Source: Polynucleobacter rarus (GTDB taxonomy: Bacteria > Pseudomonadota > Gammaproteobacteria > Burkholderiales > Burkholderiaceae). Taken from it: a DNA stretch of 64,000 nt. Below the pieces are notes generated by a model. That model was not told where the DNA came from. It did no database searches and saw only the letters and a program-made list of their open reading frames with translations. Of this stretch, positions 9,041 to 17,998 are shown one piece after another (positions within the stretch are counted from its first letter, which is position 1; every line of letters begins with the position of its first letter). A program made the translations under genes and the position numbers. The stretch lies in the NCBI RefSeq assembly GCF_003072505.1, contig NZ_NTGB01000001.1, positions 1,847,955 through 1,911,954 on the forward strand, written 5' to 3'.

Positions 9041-9688
9041 TTAGTTCATTTCCTCTAGAGCTTCTTCTAGATGGTCATACTTTAGAAAATTCTCGCGATG
9101 TCGACGGTAAAAAAGCAGTCCCTCAGTAATACTTGCAACGCTAGCGCCCTGCTCCATCAACTGATCCCAAAGATTCCAATCTTCTTGCGGATGGATACCA
9201 TCTTCAAAGCGTTTCTTATACCCAATTTTTTGACCTAAAGCTGTTTTATACATCATCGAACCGTGATGACGATCTTTACGATCCCAGTAATAATCACCGT
9301 GGTGAGGCTTGGTCTCTCCAGGCACTCTAATGAGAATTTCTTCTTTAAGCTCACCAGTGACCAAAATATCATAGGTCACAACATCGGTTGTTGCCTTGGA
9401 GAGTAGTTCAATGGCGTCAGATCTAAGCCAGTTATCCGCGCCAATAAAAAGCACATACTCTGTCTCAACACGCATGAGCATCTCATGAAAGTTATCAACT
9501 GTTCCTAAATTTTTAGGACGAAGAACAAATTCAACGCCAGGATATAAATAGGGCAAATGACTACAATCTAGAGCGCCATCGTCTACAAACAATATTCTTT
9601 CAGGTTTTTTGGTTTGAGATAACAAAGACTCAATACAATGGGCAGCCAAATGGCCATACTTATAGGAAGCAATTACAACAGTTATCAT
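9041..9688 (-). CDS. Family 2 glycosyltransferase
   Basis: The 215-residue product starts with ITVVIASYKYGHLAAHCIESLLSQ-type residues, then LFVDDGA and an IGADNW segment in place of the usual DxD, all typical of the GT-A fold of family 2. It is short, without membrane anchors. It would transfer a sugar from a nucleotide donor, acceptor unknown. It stands alone among catabolic genes, convergent with the GMC gene (27 bp apart) and without other polysaccharide genes, so its context gives no function. Confidence 0.8.
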   Translation of the reverse strand: MITVVIASYKYGHLAAHCIESLLSQTKKPERILFVDDGALDCSHLPYLYPGVEFVLRPKNLGTVDNFHEMLMRVETEYVLFIGADNWLRSDAIELLSKATTDVVTYDILVTGELKEEILIRVPGETKPHHGDYYWDRKDRHHGSMMYKTALGQKIGYKKRFEDGIHPQEDWNLWDQLMEQGASVASITEGLLFYRRHRENFLKYDHLEEALEEMN

Positions 9689-9738
9689 TATTTAGGAGCT
9701 TTAGAAAAAATGAAAGAATTTATGTAAATTCACTGAAC

Positions 9739-9757
9739 AGCCTCATCATACGAGGCT
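9739..9757. terminator. Possible hairpin downstream of the MFS gene
   Basis: AGCCTC (9739-9744) pairs with GAGGCT (9752-9757) across a 7-base loop in the gap between the MFS stop and the glycosyltransferase start. No clear T run follows on the minus strand, so it may be only a weak terminator. Confidence 0.35.
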
Positions 9758-9861
9758 CTTGTTACAAATTTACACATAGAAGAAAAATAGTACTTAAGGT
9801 AAATTAATCACCCTTCAAGCAATTAACTTCAACTTTCATTCCAAATCTAGGTCAAAGGACT

Positions 9862-11157
9862 TCAAACTGCAGCTCTTGACCCTTTAATTTTAGGCACCCA
9901 GAAAATGGAAACAGCGGCTATTAAACAAAATACACCTGCGCCTATTAATGCTGGATTATAGGTCAAAAGCGTAACTCTCACCAGACCAGCCCCATAAGCT
10001 GCCACTGCTGAACCTAGTTGATGTGCAGCAAAAATCCAACCAAATACCATCCCAACGCGCTCTTTACCAAAAGCAGCACCGGCTAATTTAACGGTAGGTG
10101 GGACTGTTGCGATCCAATCAAGGCCATAAAACATGGCAAAGACAGATAAGCCGTAAATTGAAAATGTAGAAAATGGAAGCCAAAATAATGAGATGCCGCG
10201 CAAGCCGTAGTACCAAAAGAGCAGTTTTCGATTGTCATAACGATCCGACAACCATCCTGAAGTAACGGTACCAACTACATCAAAGATACCCATCATGGCA
10301 AGGACAGACGCTGCTGGTAAAGCGTCCATGCCGTTATCGCCACACAAAGTAATGAAATGCGTTTGTACTAGGCCACTAGTACTGAGCCCACAGATAAAAA
10401 AAGTACCTGCCAAAATCCAGAATGTTTGTGTTTTAGCAGCGTCCGCTAAAGCAATAAATGGAGTTTTAAAGTTTAAGGCCAAGGTGGGCCCTGACGCTGA
10501 ATTTGCGGCGTTAGCAGCACTAGGTAATTCACCAAATGATGTCAAGCCAATCTCAGATGGACGATTACTCATCAATAGAATGACTAACAGCGCCATCAGA
10601 GCACAACCCACCACAATAGGTAGAACAGAGACTCGCCAGCCGACGTTTTCAATTAACCAAGTGGCAATCGGTAAAAAAAGTAATTGCCCTGTTGCAGTAC
10701 TAGCTGAAAAGATCCCTAAAACTAGGCCTCTTTTCTTGGTAAACCAACGACTAGAAACAACGGCACCTAAAACTAGTGCGGTCATTCCTGTCCCAACTCC
10801 TAACATTACTCCCCACAACACGAATAAATGCCATAGAGCAGTTACTTGAGTTGCCATGGCTAAGCCCAAACCCACCATGAATAAACCACCGCACATGACT
10901 TTTTTTAGACCATAGCGCTCCATCAGTAAGGCAGCAAAAGGTCCCATCAAACCAAATAGAAAAAACCGGAGTGCTACAGCTGAGGAAACTTCATCGACAC
11001 TCCAACCAAACTCAAGATTAAATGATTTCATCATCGCGCCAGGTAAACCTAGGGCAGCAGACATAATTAACATTGTAAAGAAGGTTATTATGGCTACAAC
11101 AAAACCGTAATGAATACCCCTGCGTTGTAACCAATTTGAAAATGATTTTGCAAACAT
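9862..11157 (-). CDS. Major facilitator superfamily transporter
   Basis: The 431-residue protein shows twelve likely membrane segments, a cytoplasmic loop after segment six (about 200-225) and the MFS loop 2-3 motif in the form MERYGLKKVMCGG. Its pattern resembles the monocarboxylate/oxalate-formate antiporter group, which move small organic acids across the inner membrane. GTP-type or ATP-type domains are absent, so it is driven by an ion gradient or exchange. It is transcribed away from the alpha/beta hydrolase at 11380. Substrate unknown. Confidence 0.85.
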   Translation of the reverse strand: MFAKSFSNWLQRRGIHYGFVVAIITFFTMLIMSAALGLPGAMMKSFNLEFGWSVDEVSSAVALRFFLFGLMGPFAALLMERYGLKKVMCGGLFMVGLGLAMATQVTALWHLFVLWGVMLGVGTGMTALVLGAVVSSRWFTKKRGLVLGIFSASTATGQLLFLPIATWLIENVGWRVSVLPIVVGCALMALLVILLMSNRPSEIGLTSFGELPSAANAANSASGPTLALNFKTPFIALADAAKTQTFWILAGTFFICGLSTSGLVQTHFITLCGDNGMDALPAASVLAMMGIFDVVGTVTSGWLSDRYDNRKLLFWYYGLRGISLFWLPFSTFSIYGLSVFAMFYGLDWIATVPPTVKLAGAAFGKERVGMVFGWIFAAHQLGSAVAAYGAGLVRVTLLTYNPALIGAGVFCLIAAVSIFWVPKIKGSRAAV

Positions 11158-11379
11158 GAAAAGAGCTTTTTGAATTAGTTAAATGGAGTTGATATCTTGT
11201 CCGAAAAGATTGAATCTAGGGACGACTAATAGTACTAACTGCTTGACCTCGCCATATTTTAGCTGATTAGGAGAAAACTTACTTTTCGCCGCATAGGAAG
11301 TTAGATACTACAAAGTGCTCTCGTTATAATTGAATCAAAATAATTAAACTCAAAGTATCAGCGTTTAGGAGACGCAAAC

Positions 11380-12237
11380 ATGACGACTCATCAAGATAGG
11401 TCAGACAACATCGCGCAGAAGCAAAATCTTCAGGCAAATGAATTTTTTTTTGATGTGGCTCAAAATGCCAAATTATTTTATGTCATTGATGACCATACTG
11501 ATCCATGGATAGATGCAGGGATTGTTATTTTCATTCATGGCTTCACAGAAAGCACTCCGGCATGGCGCAGTTGGGTTCCGCATTTTTCTAGAAATTATCG
11601 GGTGCTTCGATTTGACCAAAGAGGATTTGGCTTTTCAGAATCAGTTGATGTAAATTTTGAATATACAACTGAGCTCTTAGTGAGTGATTTAAAAAAACTC
11701 ATTGAAACTGTCTCCCCCAACAAACCTGTTCATTTAGTGGGCGGTAAAAGTGGCAATATCTGTGCGATTGCAACTGCATTAGCATATCCAGAATTAGTAA
11801 AAAGTATCACCATGGTCACTCCAGCGATTAAAGCTCCAGAATCAACAGGCTGGCTAGAGCATATTGACCAACACGGTGTTGAAAGCTGGGCCCGTTGGAC
11901 CATGGGAGAGAGACTAGGTAGCAAAATGCCAAAAGAAGGAGTTGAGTGGTGGATTCGTTTGATGGGTCAAACTGCAGCAAGCACCACTCATGCTTATCTC
12001 AAATGGGTTTCAAATGTGAATTTGGAGCTTGAGTTGCCTCGTGTTACCCAACCTGTATTGATTGTTGGTAATGAATCCAAACGTCGTGGACGAGCTCAGT
12101 TTGCAAGTTATGAGAGTGCAATCCCTCATGCCAGATTAGAAATGATTAACGTAGATGGATACCATACAGGTGCGGTAGCACCTGATGAGAGTAGCTTGGT
12201 TGTGCGGCAATTTTTAGATCAATTTTCGAAAGATTAA
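11380..12237 (+). CDS. Alpha/beta hydrolase
   Basis: The 285-residue protein shows the alpha/beta-hydrolase layout: FIHGFTES oxyanion region (51-58), FDQRGFGFSE (78-87), a nucleophile elbow GGKSGN with Ser124, an IVGNESKRRG segment where the acid normally lies, and a C-terminal GYHTGA with the likely catalytic His. The elbow is unusual because the residue two after Ser is Asn instead of Gly. GGAGAC lies 6 bases before the ATG. It is followed 3 bp later by a Bug gene, so it probably hydrolyses the imported ester, lactone or diketone. Substrate unknown. Confidence 0.85.
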   Translation: MTTHQDRSDNIAQKQNLQANEFFFDVAQNAKLFYVIDDHTDPWIDAGIVIFIHGFTESTPAWRSWVPHFSRNYRVLRFDQRGFGFSESVDVNFEYTTELLVSDLKKLIETVSPNKPVHLVGGKSGNICAIATALAYPELVKSITMVTPAIKAPESTGWLEHIDQHGVESWARWTMGERLGSKMPKEGVEWWIRLMGQTAASTTHAYLKWVSNVNLELELPRVTQPVLIVGNESKRRGRAQFASYESAIPHARLEMINVDGYHTGAVAPDESSLVVRQFLDQFSKD

Positions 12238-12240
12238 TTC

Positions 12241-13221
12241 GTGGCGATGAAACATGTAATTCGCTTCTTGATATCAGTAATGCTATTGGTCACAAATTTA
12301 GCCATTGCTCAATCCTCAAAGGGTGAGTTTCCAGATCATTCGATTCGTCTTGTCGTTCCTTCTGGTGCAGGTGGAGTCACGGATAGTTTAGCCAGACTAT
12401 TAGCATTAGAACTCAGTCAACAGCTCGGTCAGCAAGTGTTTGTTGATAATCGCCCAGGAGCTAGCGGGATTACGGGCTCTCAATTTGTAGCGACTTCTCC
12501 TGCCGATGGATACACCCTGCTAATGGTTTTTCCATCGCATGTAACGAATCCATCCTTATTTTCTAAACTGCCATATGACACCCTAAAGTCCTTTGCACCG
12601 ATTTCACTCGTCAGTAATGTGTCGATGGTTTTCGTCGTTCCAAAAGACTCCCCAGCTAACTCCATGAATGAGTTCATTACCTACGTAAAAGCTAATTCTA
12701 AAAAATTAAATTTTTCTACGGTTGGAGCAGGTAGTCTTGGCCACCTTGGTGCTGAAATGTTTAACGCCATGATTGGCGCTAATATTACCCACATACCTTA
12801 TAAAGGTAGCCCTCAGGCAATGACTGCACTAATCAGTGGTGAGACCGATATGTATTTGGTGGCATCCGCTAGCAGTGCTGTGCCTTTCATTAAATCGAAG
12901 CAAATCAAAATTTTAGGCGTTAGTACCAAAGATCGCCTACCAATATTTCCAGATACGCCCTCCATGACAGAGAGCTTAAAAGGATTTGATGTACAAGGCT
13001 GGAATGGGATTTTAGCTCCCGCAGGAACACCACCCAAGATCATTGAAAGGCTGAATAAAGCGATTGTTAAATCAGTAGCCTCGGAAGAATTTACAAAAAA
13101 ATTGCGCCAAGAAGGAGCTGTAGGATTTACTTCAAGTCCTGCTGAATTTCAAACACTCATCGAAAAAGACATTATCAAATGGGGGAAAGTGATTAAGGAT
13201 GCCAATATTCACTTAGACTAA
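12241..13221 (+). CDS. Bug/TctC-type periplasmic substrate-binding protein (Bug 3)
   Basis: The gene starts with GTG (a possible ATG lies two codons later at 12247). The 326-residue product has a signal peptide ending near NLAIAQ and the family hallmarks FPDHSIRLVVPSGAGG, TDSLAR, PADGYTLL and HIPYKGSPQA. It is co-transcribed with the alpha/beta hydrolase. Its stop codon overlaps the convergent DUF2452-like gene by 4 bp. Ligand unknown. Confidence 0.92.
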   Translation: MAMKHVIRFLISVMLLVTNLAIAQSSKGEFPDHSIRLVVPSGAGGVTDSLARLLALELSQQLGQQVFVDNRPGASGITGSQFVATSPADGYTLLMVFPSHVTNPSLFSKLPYDTLKSFAPISLVSNVSMVFVVPKDSPANSMNEFITYVKANSKKLNFSTVGAGSLGHLGAEMFNAMIGANITHIPYKGSPQAMTALISGETDMYLVASASSAVPFIKSKQIKILGVSTKDRLPIFPDTPSMTESLKGFDVQGWNGILAPAGTPPKIIERLNKAIVKSVASEEFTKKLRQEGAVGFTSSPAEFQTLIEKDIIKWGKVIKDANIHLD

Positions 13222-13652
13222 ATGGGATTGTTATCGTTATCGATAACAGCCCAGGTACTATCGCCTAATTTTTTCACTGCCATCAGGTAAGTCCAGTTGA
13301 TAGGAACACCACAACTCCAATCATCCGGTCCGTTGTGAATCAAAACATTTACGCTATTTTTATTATCCGCATATAAATGATAGATTTTTCCATGGATGGG
13401 ATTAAAACTAAATTTAGCACTATGCACCATCTCTGTAGCGTCAAGCCGAGCTTGTAAGGCCTTAGCCTGCTTCATTAATACTTCGGCTTGCTCCATAATG
13501 CGGTCATACTCTTGCTTGGCGTTTTGACGAGCAACATTGACTGCTTTATCTTTCTCTTCAAGCACCTTAATCGGGGCGAAAACGGGTGCACCAACTTCCA
13601 TTGGATACTCAATGCCAGCATGTCTTTGCGGATCTTTGTCCTCGATTTTCAT
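13218..13652 (-). CDS. DUF2452-like protein
   Basis: The 144-residue cytoplasmic protein has a helical, probably coiled middle (about 35-75, EKDKAVNVARQNAKQEYDR) and a C-terminal FNPIHGKIYHLY segment followed by DDWSCGVPINWTYL. This layout resembles DUF2452 proteins, whose role is unknown. It ends tail to tail with Bug 3 and is not obviously part of a catabolic operon. Confidence 0.6.
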   Translation of the reverse strand: MKIEDKDPQRHAGIEYPMEVGAPVFAPIKVLEEKDKAVNVARQNAKQEYDRIMEQAEVLMKQAKALQARLDATEMVHSAKFSFNPIHGKIYHLYADNKNSVNVLIHNGPDDWSCGVPINWTYLMAVKKLGDSTWAVIDNDNNPI

Positions 13653-13831
13653 TTTTTAATCCAATTTACGGTATTTTCACAAGTTAAGGGGAAGTTTGCC
13701 ACAATTTGAAACTCTTCGCCAAAAGCAATCTTTATTTCAGTTGCGTTCAAGGAAGTTTAAACTCTTTGGCAGAGTTCTCGATTTTTCAATACACTAAGGC
13801 AATCATCGTTTAATTTAATTCAAAAAAATCA

Positions 13832-14212
13832 ATGAACTCAAATATCACTCTAAATGTTTTAAAGCAACCTATTGTTCCCTGCTCATTTGATCCACTGACT
13901 GGTTATTTTAGAGATGGCTGCTGTAAGACCGATGAAAGTGATTTTGGTAGTCACTTAGTATGTGCGGTAGTGACGGAAGAGTTTTTAAGATTTAGTATCC
14001 GACGAGGCAATGATCTAACCACACCAAGGCCAGAATATCGCTTTCCAGGACTGCTTGCCGGGGATCAATGGTGCGTTTGTATTAATCGCTGGTTAGAAGC
14101 TTTGGAGGCAAACTGTGCACCTAAAATCAAACTTGAAAGTACAAATATCAAGGCTCTCGAAATAGTCTCCTTAGAATTGCTTAAAGAGTACTCTGTCGAC
14201 TTAGTTGAATGA
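13832..14212 (+). CDS. DUF2237 family protein
   Basis: The 126-residue protein carries the DUF2237 pattern throughout: NVLKQPIVPCSFDPLTGYF, RDGCC, a VCAVVTEEFL segment, GNDLTTPRPEYRFPGL, GDQWCVCINRW and APKIKLESTN. The family is small, soluble, cysteine-rich and of unknown function. It runs convergent with the HpxZ-like gene, 16 bp apart, and has its own upstream region of about 180 bp. Confidence 0.88.
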   Translation: MNSNITLNVLKQPIVPCSFDPLTGYFRDGCCKTDESDFGSHLVCAVVTEEFLRFSIRRGNDLTTPRPEYRFPGLLAGDQWCVCINRWLEALEANCAPKIKLESTNIKALEIVSLELLKEYSVDLVE

Positions 14213-14228
14213 AACGATTCAATATCTG

Positions 14229-14621
14229 TCATGCAAAGGGAATCATACTCACATGAGCAGACACAATTCTCCAGATTCCATCAATCTTTAACCAGGTTTG
14301 AGTTTGAAAACCGCGAAGTGTTGTATCACTTCTAACAAATTCAACCTGACAAATAGCCGTAGATTGATCAAATGTAATAACTCGCAGATTTTCTAAAGTT
14401 CTTGTAAAGTCTGGCGCAGGAATTGATTGTCGGTAGGCAACTAATTCTTTAATCCCCCATTGTCGATCACCAATACCGTACCTCGTTACGCGCTCATCTT
14501 GCCAAAAATATTGATTTAACTTTTCAACCTCGTTAGTCATCAAAGCATGTTCGTATTCATGAAAAATCTTTGTGATTTCTGCCACAACTTCGGGAAGATT
14601 CACTTGCTGTTCATTAACCAT
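14229..14621 (-). CDS. HpxZ/AtzH-like protein (DUF3225, NTF2-like fold)
   Basis: The 130-residue protein matches the DUF3225 group: EYEHALMTNEVEKLNQYFW, RYGIGDRQWG, QTQTWLKIDG and WRIVSAHVS at the end. Members accompany amidase-signature enzymes in oxalurate (hpx) and s-triazine/cyanuric acid (atz) nitrogen pathways. It overlaps the 3' end of the allophanate hydrolase by 8 bp, so the two are translated together. Its biochemical role here is an open question; I only infer that it assists or extends the urea-type pathway. Confidence 0.8.
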   Translation of the reverse strand: MVNEQQVNLPEVVAEITKIFHEYEHALMTNEVEKLNQYFWQDERVTRYGIGDRQWGIKELVAYRQSIPAPDFTRTLENLRVITFDQSTAICQVEFVRSDTTLRGFQTQTWLKIDGIWRIVSAHVSMIPFA

Positions 14622-16446
14622 GTTTTAAATATCCTCGCCATCCGCCAAATTCACTAATATCTTTAGCGCCCAGAACACCAATAGGTTCACAAATAAATCC
14701 TTTGACGAATCGACCATTCTGCAGTTTTATAGAACCCAAACCCAAAGGTTCTGGAATCTGTTTTAAAAATGCGCCCACTTGATCTAGAGGCATTTGATAG
14801 ATCTCGACTTCAATTTCTGCCCCATCTTCTTCAACCCTTACTAGTCCTGGCTTTGGTGGGTTGGTATTAGCTAAAGCAAATAATCGATATTCTTTAGCGG
14901 TCACAGTTGTTTCAAGCCATTTACATGCACTATTTTGAATTTGGTAATGGAGAGGCATTCCTTTCAAATGCGCTCCAACTACAGCAATCTCAATTGAGGA
15001 CTTACATGCCAAAGCAGAACTGTGTAATTGATCTACTGGCAACTTGCTTCTTAAATTCTTTCCTAAAAAAAGAGTATTGTCATTTTCTAGAATACTAGCC
15101 AACTTCACTAAGGCATGATCAAAACCATTTGGAGCAATTAAAGTAATCCCAAAAGGTAAACCACTATCACTGATAGAAGCCGGGATTGCGATAGCACACA
15201 AACCTAATAGATTGACAAAATTGGTATAAGTGCCCAGTTCAGAGTTTCTCAGGATCGGCTCTTCAGCCACCGCATTAATAGTCGGACAGTTTGGAGTTGT
15301 AGGTACCACCAACACATCAATTTCACGCCAAATTTCTTGTGTTTTTTTCTTTAAATCTTCTAACTCATATTGTTTTTTAAAGGTTGTAATAGCGTCAAAT
15401 TGAAGTGCCTTTTCTATCACCTTTTTTACAGTTAGGTCGATCGTATGAGGTTTTGACTTATACAAATCTTCAATCGTAATAAAGCGTTCAGCAACCCAAG
15501 GACCTTCATAAAGTAATTGTGCGACCTGTTCAAAAAGCCCCATATTAATTGTGGTCATATTAAATTGTTCATTGATTTTGGCAACCGTATTTTCGAAAGC
15601 TTTTTGATACCCTATCTCCCTATCAAGTAAAGGATTTGCCGGGATACCCAACTTAGGAAGACCCTCACCATTTCTAAACCAAGCATTTTGATTCACAAAC
15701 AACGGTGGAATATTTTGATCCGCCGTTTCTTCAATAATAGATAACACTTTTTCAGCATCAGCAACGGTTAATGAAAAAACAGAAACAACATCAAGTGTTT
15801 TACATGCAGGTAAAACACCTTGCATGGGCACTTTACCAGGCGTAGCTTTTAACCCAACAATATTATTTAAGCCCGCAGGAATTCTACCAGAGCCTGCAGT
15901 ATCTGTTCCTAATGAAAAAGGGACTATTCCTCTGGCTACCATGGAAGCTGAGCCAGAACTTGAACCCCCACTAATGTACCGGGAATCAAAAGTATTTGGC
16001 ACCGCTCCGAAGGGAGATCTTGTGCCAACTAGACCTGTTGCAAATTGATCCAGATTCGTTTTACCAATTAATATCGCTCCTGCATTCATGAGACGATCGA
16101 CAACTGTGGCATTTTCTTTTGCAATATAAACAAATTCAGGACAAGCAGCTGTTGTTGCTAGACCTTTTACGTCAATATTGTCTTTAACGACAAAAGGGAT
16201 CCCATATAAAGGTAAGGATTTATTTTCAGCTTTTTCAAGTTGCTGTAATTGTTTCTCGATAAACCACTCAGGACAACTTAAAATTAATGCCGGATCATGC
16301 GGATTCAAACTAGAAATTAATTGAAAGATTAAATCTCTTGGCGTCCGAACTCCATCTTGATAAATTTCAAGCCACTCACCTATCGTATAAGGTTTTTCTG
16401 TCAATTTGTCATCCCTTGCAATAAGTTCGATAAAGGAGTAGACCAA
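14614..16446 (-). CDS. atzF: Allophanate hydrolase, AtzF/TrzF type
   Basis: The 610-residue protein has an amidase-signature domain (about 20-440) with Lys88, cis-Ser162 and nucleophile Ser186 in [12 protein letters not shown], the variant of the signature typical of allophanate hydrolases rather than general amidases. It also has the extra C-terminal domain (about 455-605) of the AtzF/TrzF form. It splits allophanate (N-carboxyurea) to ammonia and CO2. The ATG at 16446 makes a 46-bp overlap with the upstream gene. A TTG at 16404 behind AAGGGA would give the 4-bp overlap seen elsewhere in the operon and a 596-residue protein, and may be the real start. No urea carboxylase is adjacent. Confidence 0.88.
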   Translation of the reverse strand: MVYSFIELIARDDKLTEKPYTIGEWLEIYQDGVRTPRDLIFQLISSLNPHDPALILSCPEWFIEKQLQQLEKAENKSLPLYGIPFVVKDNIDVKGLATTAACPEFVYIAKENATVVDRLMNAGAILIGKTNLDQFATGLVGTRSPFGAVPNTFDSRYISGGSSSGSASMVARGIVPFSLGTDTAGSGRIPAGLNNIVGLKATPGKVPMQGVLPACKTLDVVSVFSLTVADAEKVLSIIEETADQNIPPLFVNQNAWFRNGEGLPKLGIPANPLLDREIGYQKAFENTVAKINEQFNMTTINMGLFEQVAQLLYEGPWVAERFITIEDLYKSKPHTIDLTVKKVIEKALQFDAITTFKKQYELEDLKKKTQEIWREIDVLVVPTTPNCPTINAVAEEPILRNSELGTYTNFVNLLGLCAIAIPASISDSGLPFGITLIAPNGFDHALVKLASILENDNTLFLGKNLRSKLPVDQLHSSALACKSSIEIAVVGAHLKGMPLHYQIQNSACKWLETTVTAKEYRLFALANTNPPKPGLVRVEEDGAEIEVEIYQMPLDQVGAFLKQIPEPLGLGSIKLQNGRFVKGFICEPIGVLGAKDISEFGGWRGYLKHG

Positions 16447-17066
16447 CCGACAATTCCACCCTGCGCAATAATCATCTCGATGGTAGTTTTTTTAAATTCC
16501 GGAAAATAACTGGCGGTTGCATCTTCAATCAATAGACAATCAAAGCCACGATCGTTCGCCTCTCGCATTGTGGTTTGCACACAAACTTCCGTTGTTACTC
16601 CTGCAATGACTAATTGCGTAATTCCTCTCTCAATCAAAATTTTTCCTAGATCGGTATTGTAGAAGGCACCCTTTCCAGGCTTATCAATCACAATCTCACC
16701 ATTTAAAGGTAGTAGGGGTTCAATGATTTCAGAGCCGTACTCTCCGGCAACTAATAAACGCCCCATTGGTCCTGGATCACCAATTTTTGTATCTAAATTT
16801 CCTCTACGAATTTTGGCTGGTGGGCAATTACTCAGATCAGGAAGATGGGCTTCTCTAGTATGAATTACAAGACCAGATAACTCTCGCCACATGCAAAGTA
16901 ACTTTTCTACAGTTGGCACGATATCTTGCAAAATCGAAACATCGTTACCTAATGCTTCACCAAAGCCACCTGATTCAATAAAATCTCGTTGCATATCAAT
17001 CACCACCAAAGCACAAGACTCCGGTTCTAATTGAAAATCATAGGGTCTCGCTAGAATCTTATTCAT
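16401..17066 (-). CDS. Isochorismatase-like cysteine hydrolase, biuret/triuret hydrolase type
   Basis: The 221-residue protein has the cysteine hydrolase triad Asp24 (VVIDMQRDF), Lys129 ([10 protein letters not shown]) and Cys162 ([10 protein letters not shown]), plus Gln202 in AQGGIVG. The same four positions are known for biuret hydrolase BiuH (Asp36, Lys142, Cys175, Gln215), with nearly identical spacing. The enzyme should release ammonia from biuret or triuret in the cytoplasm and feed allophanate hydrolase, which it overlaps. It is clearly related to the preceding gene product (17063-17746). Which of the two acts on biuret and which on triuret cannot be decided by eye. Confidence 0.83.
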   Translation of the reverse strand: MNKILARPYDFQLEPESCALVVIDMQRDFIESGGFGEALGNDVSILQDIVPTVEKLLCMWRELSGLVIHTREAHLPDLSNCPPAKIRRGNLDTKIGDPGPMGRLLVAGEYGSEIIEPLLPLNGEIVIDKPGKGAFYNTDLGKILIERGITQLVIAGVTTEVCVQTTMREANDRGFDCLLIEDATASYFPEFKKTTIEMIIAQGGIVGWSTPLSNLLQGMTN

Positions 17067-17746
17067 ATTGATAAGGTTTTTAATCCCTCAATCAACTGCA
17101 ATGAATTGGCTACGGCTCCAAATACTCCACCTTGCATTTGAATCATCTTTAATGAAGCCAAGTAATTCCCATAATCAGTTGCTCCGGTACAGTCTTCGAG
17201 TAACAAACACTCATAACCTCGATCATTTGCATCACGCATAGTGGTATGTACACAAACATCGGTAGTAATGCCGGTCAAAATTAAGTTGCGGATTCCCTTG
17301 GTTCGTAAAATTAAATCTAAATCGGTCGCATAAAAAGAACCTTTACCGGGCTTATCTATTACACATTCGCTAGCTAAAGGAGCAAGTTCAGGAATAATTT
17401 CCCATCCAGGTTCGCCTCGCACAAGGATTCTTCCGCAGGGGCCCGGATCACCGATGCCAGCGCCAATGTTTTTGGATCTCCATTTTTTGTTTTCAGGTAA
17501 ATCTGTCAGATCAGGACGATGACCCTCCCTTGTATGGATCACAAAAAGGCCTAACTCACGAACCTCCTTGAGTAAATTTTTGATAGGCTCTATTGGTGCT
17601 CTGGTTAAGCTCAAGTCATAACCCATCTTATCGACATAACCGCCAAATCCACAAAAGTCGGTCTGCATATCAATCACAATTAATGCAGTATTTTGAAAAG
17701 TTAAGTTGCCATCAAATGGCCATGAATATGGTACTGATTGAATCAT
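17063..17746 (-). CDS. Isochorismatase-like cysteine hydrolase, biuret/triuret hydrolase type
   Basis: The start is placed at the ATG at 17746 because a perfect GGAGG lies 5 bases before it; an upstream TTG at 17773 would read through this site. The 227-residue product has Asp26 (IVIDMQTDF), Lys132 ([10 protein letters not shown]), Cys165 ([10 protein letters not shown]) and Gln205, an exact 10-residue offset from the BiuH residues recalled from the literature. It is the first gene of a four-gene operon with its 4-bp-overlapping paralogue, allophanate hydrolase and an HpxZ-like gene. The shared GDPGPxGR segment also marks this subgroup. Biuret or triuret amidohydrolase is the best call. Confidence 0.83.
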   Translation of the reverse strand: MIQSVPYSWPFDGNLTFQNTALIVIDMQTDFCGFGGYVDKMGYDLSLTRAPIEPIKNLLKEVRELGLFVIHTREGHRPDLTDLPENKKWRSKNIGAGIGDPGPCGRILVRGEPGWEIIPELAPLASECVIDKPGKGSFYATDLDLILRTKGIRNLILTGITTDVCVHTTMRDANDRGYECLLLEDCTGATDYGNYLASLKMIQMQGGVFGAVANSLQLIEGLKTLSI

Positions 17747-17875
17747 TTCACCTCCACTAGATGGATTTATCAAACGAACTTGCGAGAATCGTCAAATATC
17801 TTCAGATAAAAACCTCTGATAAATATTTCTAATGAAATTGAGTTTAAATTGGACTGATTGGCTCGAGTCCGCAAT

Positions 17876-17912
17876 TGCACCATAAAATGCAAAGAAGATT
17901 CACATTGGTGCA
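17876..17912. promoter_or_regulatory. Inverted repeat upstream of the biuret/triuret operon
   Basis: TGCACCA (17876-17882) and TGGTGCA (17906-17912) form perfect inverted arms 23 bases apart, about 130-165 bp before the operon start. The same half-site occurs as a tighter palindrome at 35156-35175. The spacing does not match the NtrC consensus. A dimeric regulator, or two half-sites with looping, is possible. Confidence 0.4.
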
Positions 17913-17998
17913 TAACTAGTCGAGTACCGTACTTTCAAAATCGAATTACGGCACTTCGTTTTTTTAAGCTAAAAAGCTCTAAATGGCGCTATTAATTA

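Noticed and set aside
10295..10849. Long open frame (184 codons) on the + strand inside the MFS gene
   Set aside because: It is antisense to a clear twelve-segment transporter, has no family resemblance and no ribosome site.
11230..11237. TAGTACTA palindrome upstream of the alpha/beta hydrolase as GntR operator
   Set aside because: Only 8 bp long, without the spacer of the sites at 35190 and 41121; likely to occur by chance in AT-rich DNA.
13226..13250. GTTATCGATAAC palindrome near the end of Bug 3 and the DUF2452-like gene as terminator
   Set aside because: It lies within the coding part of the DUF2452-like gene (Ile-Asp-Asn codons) and has no T run.
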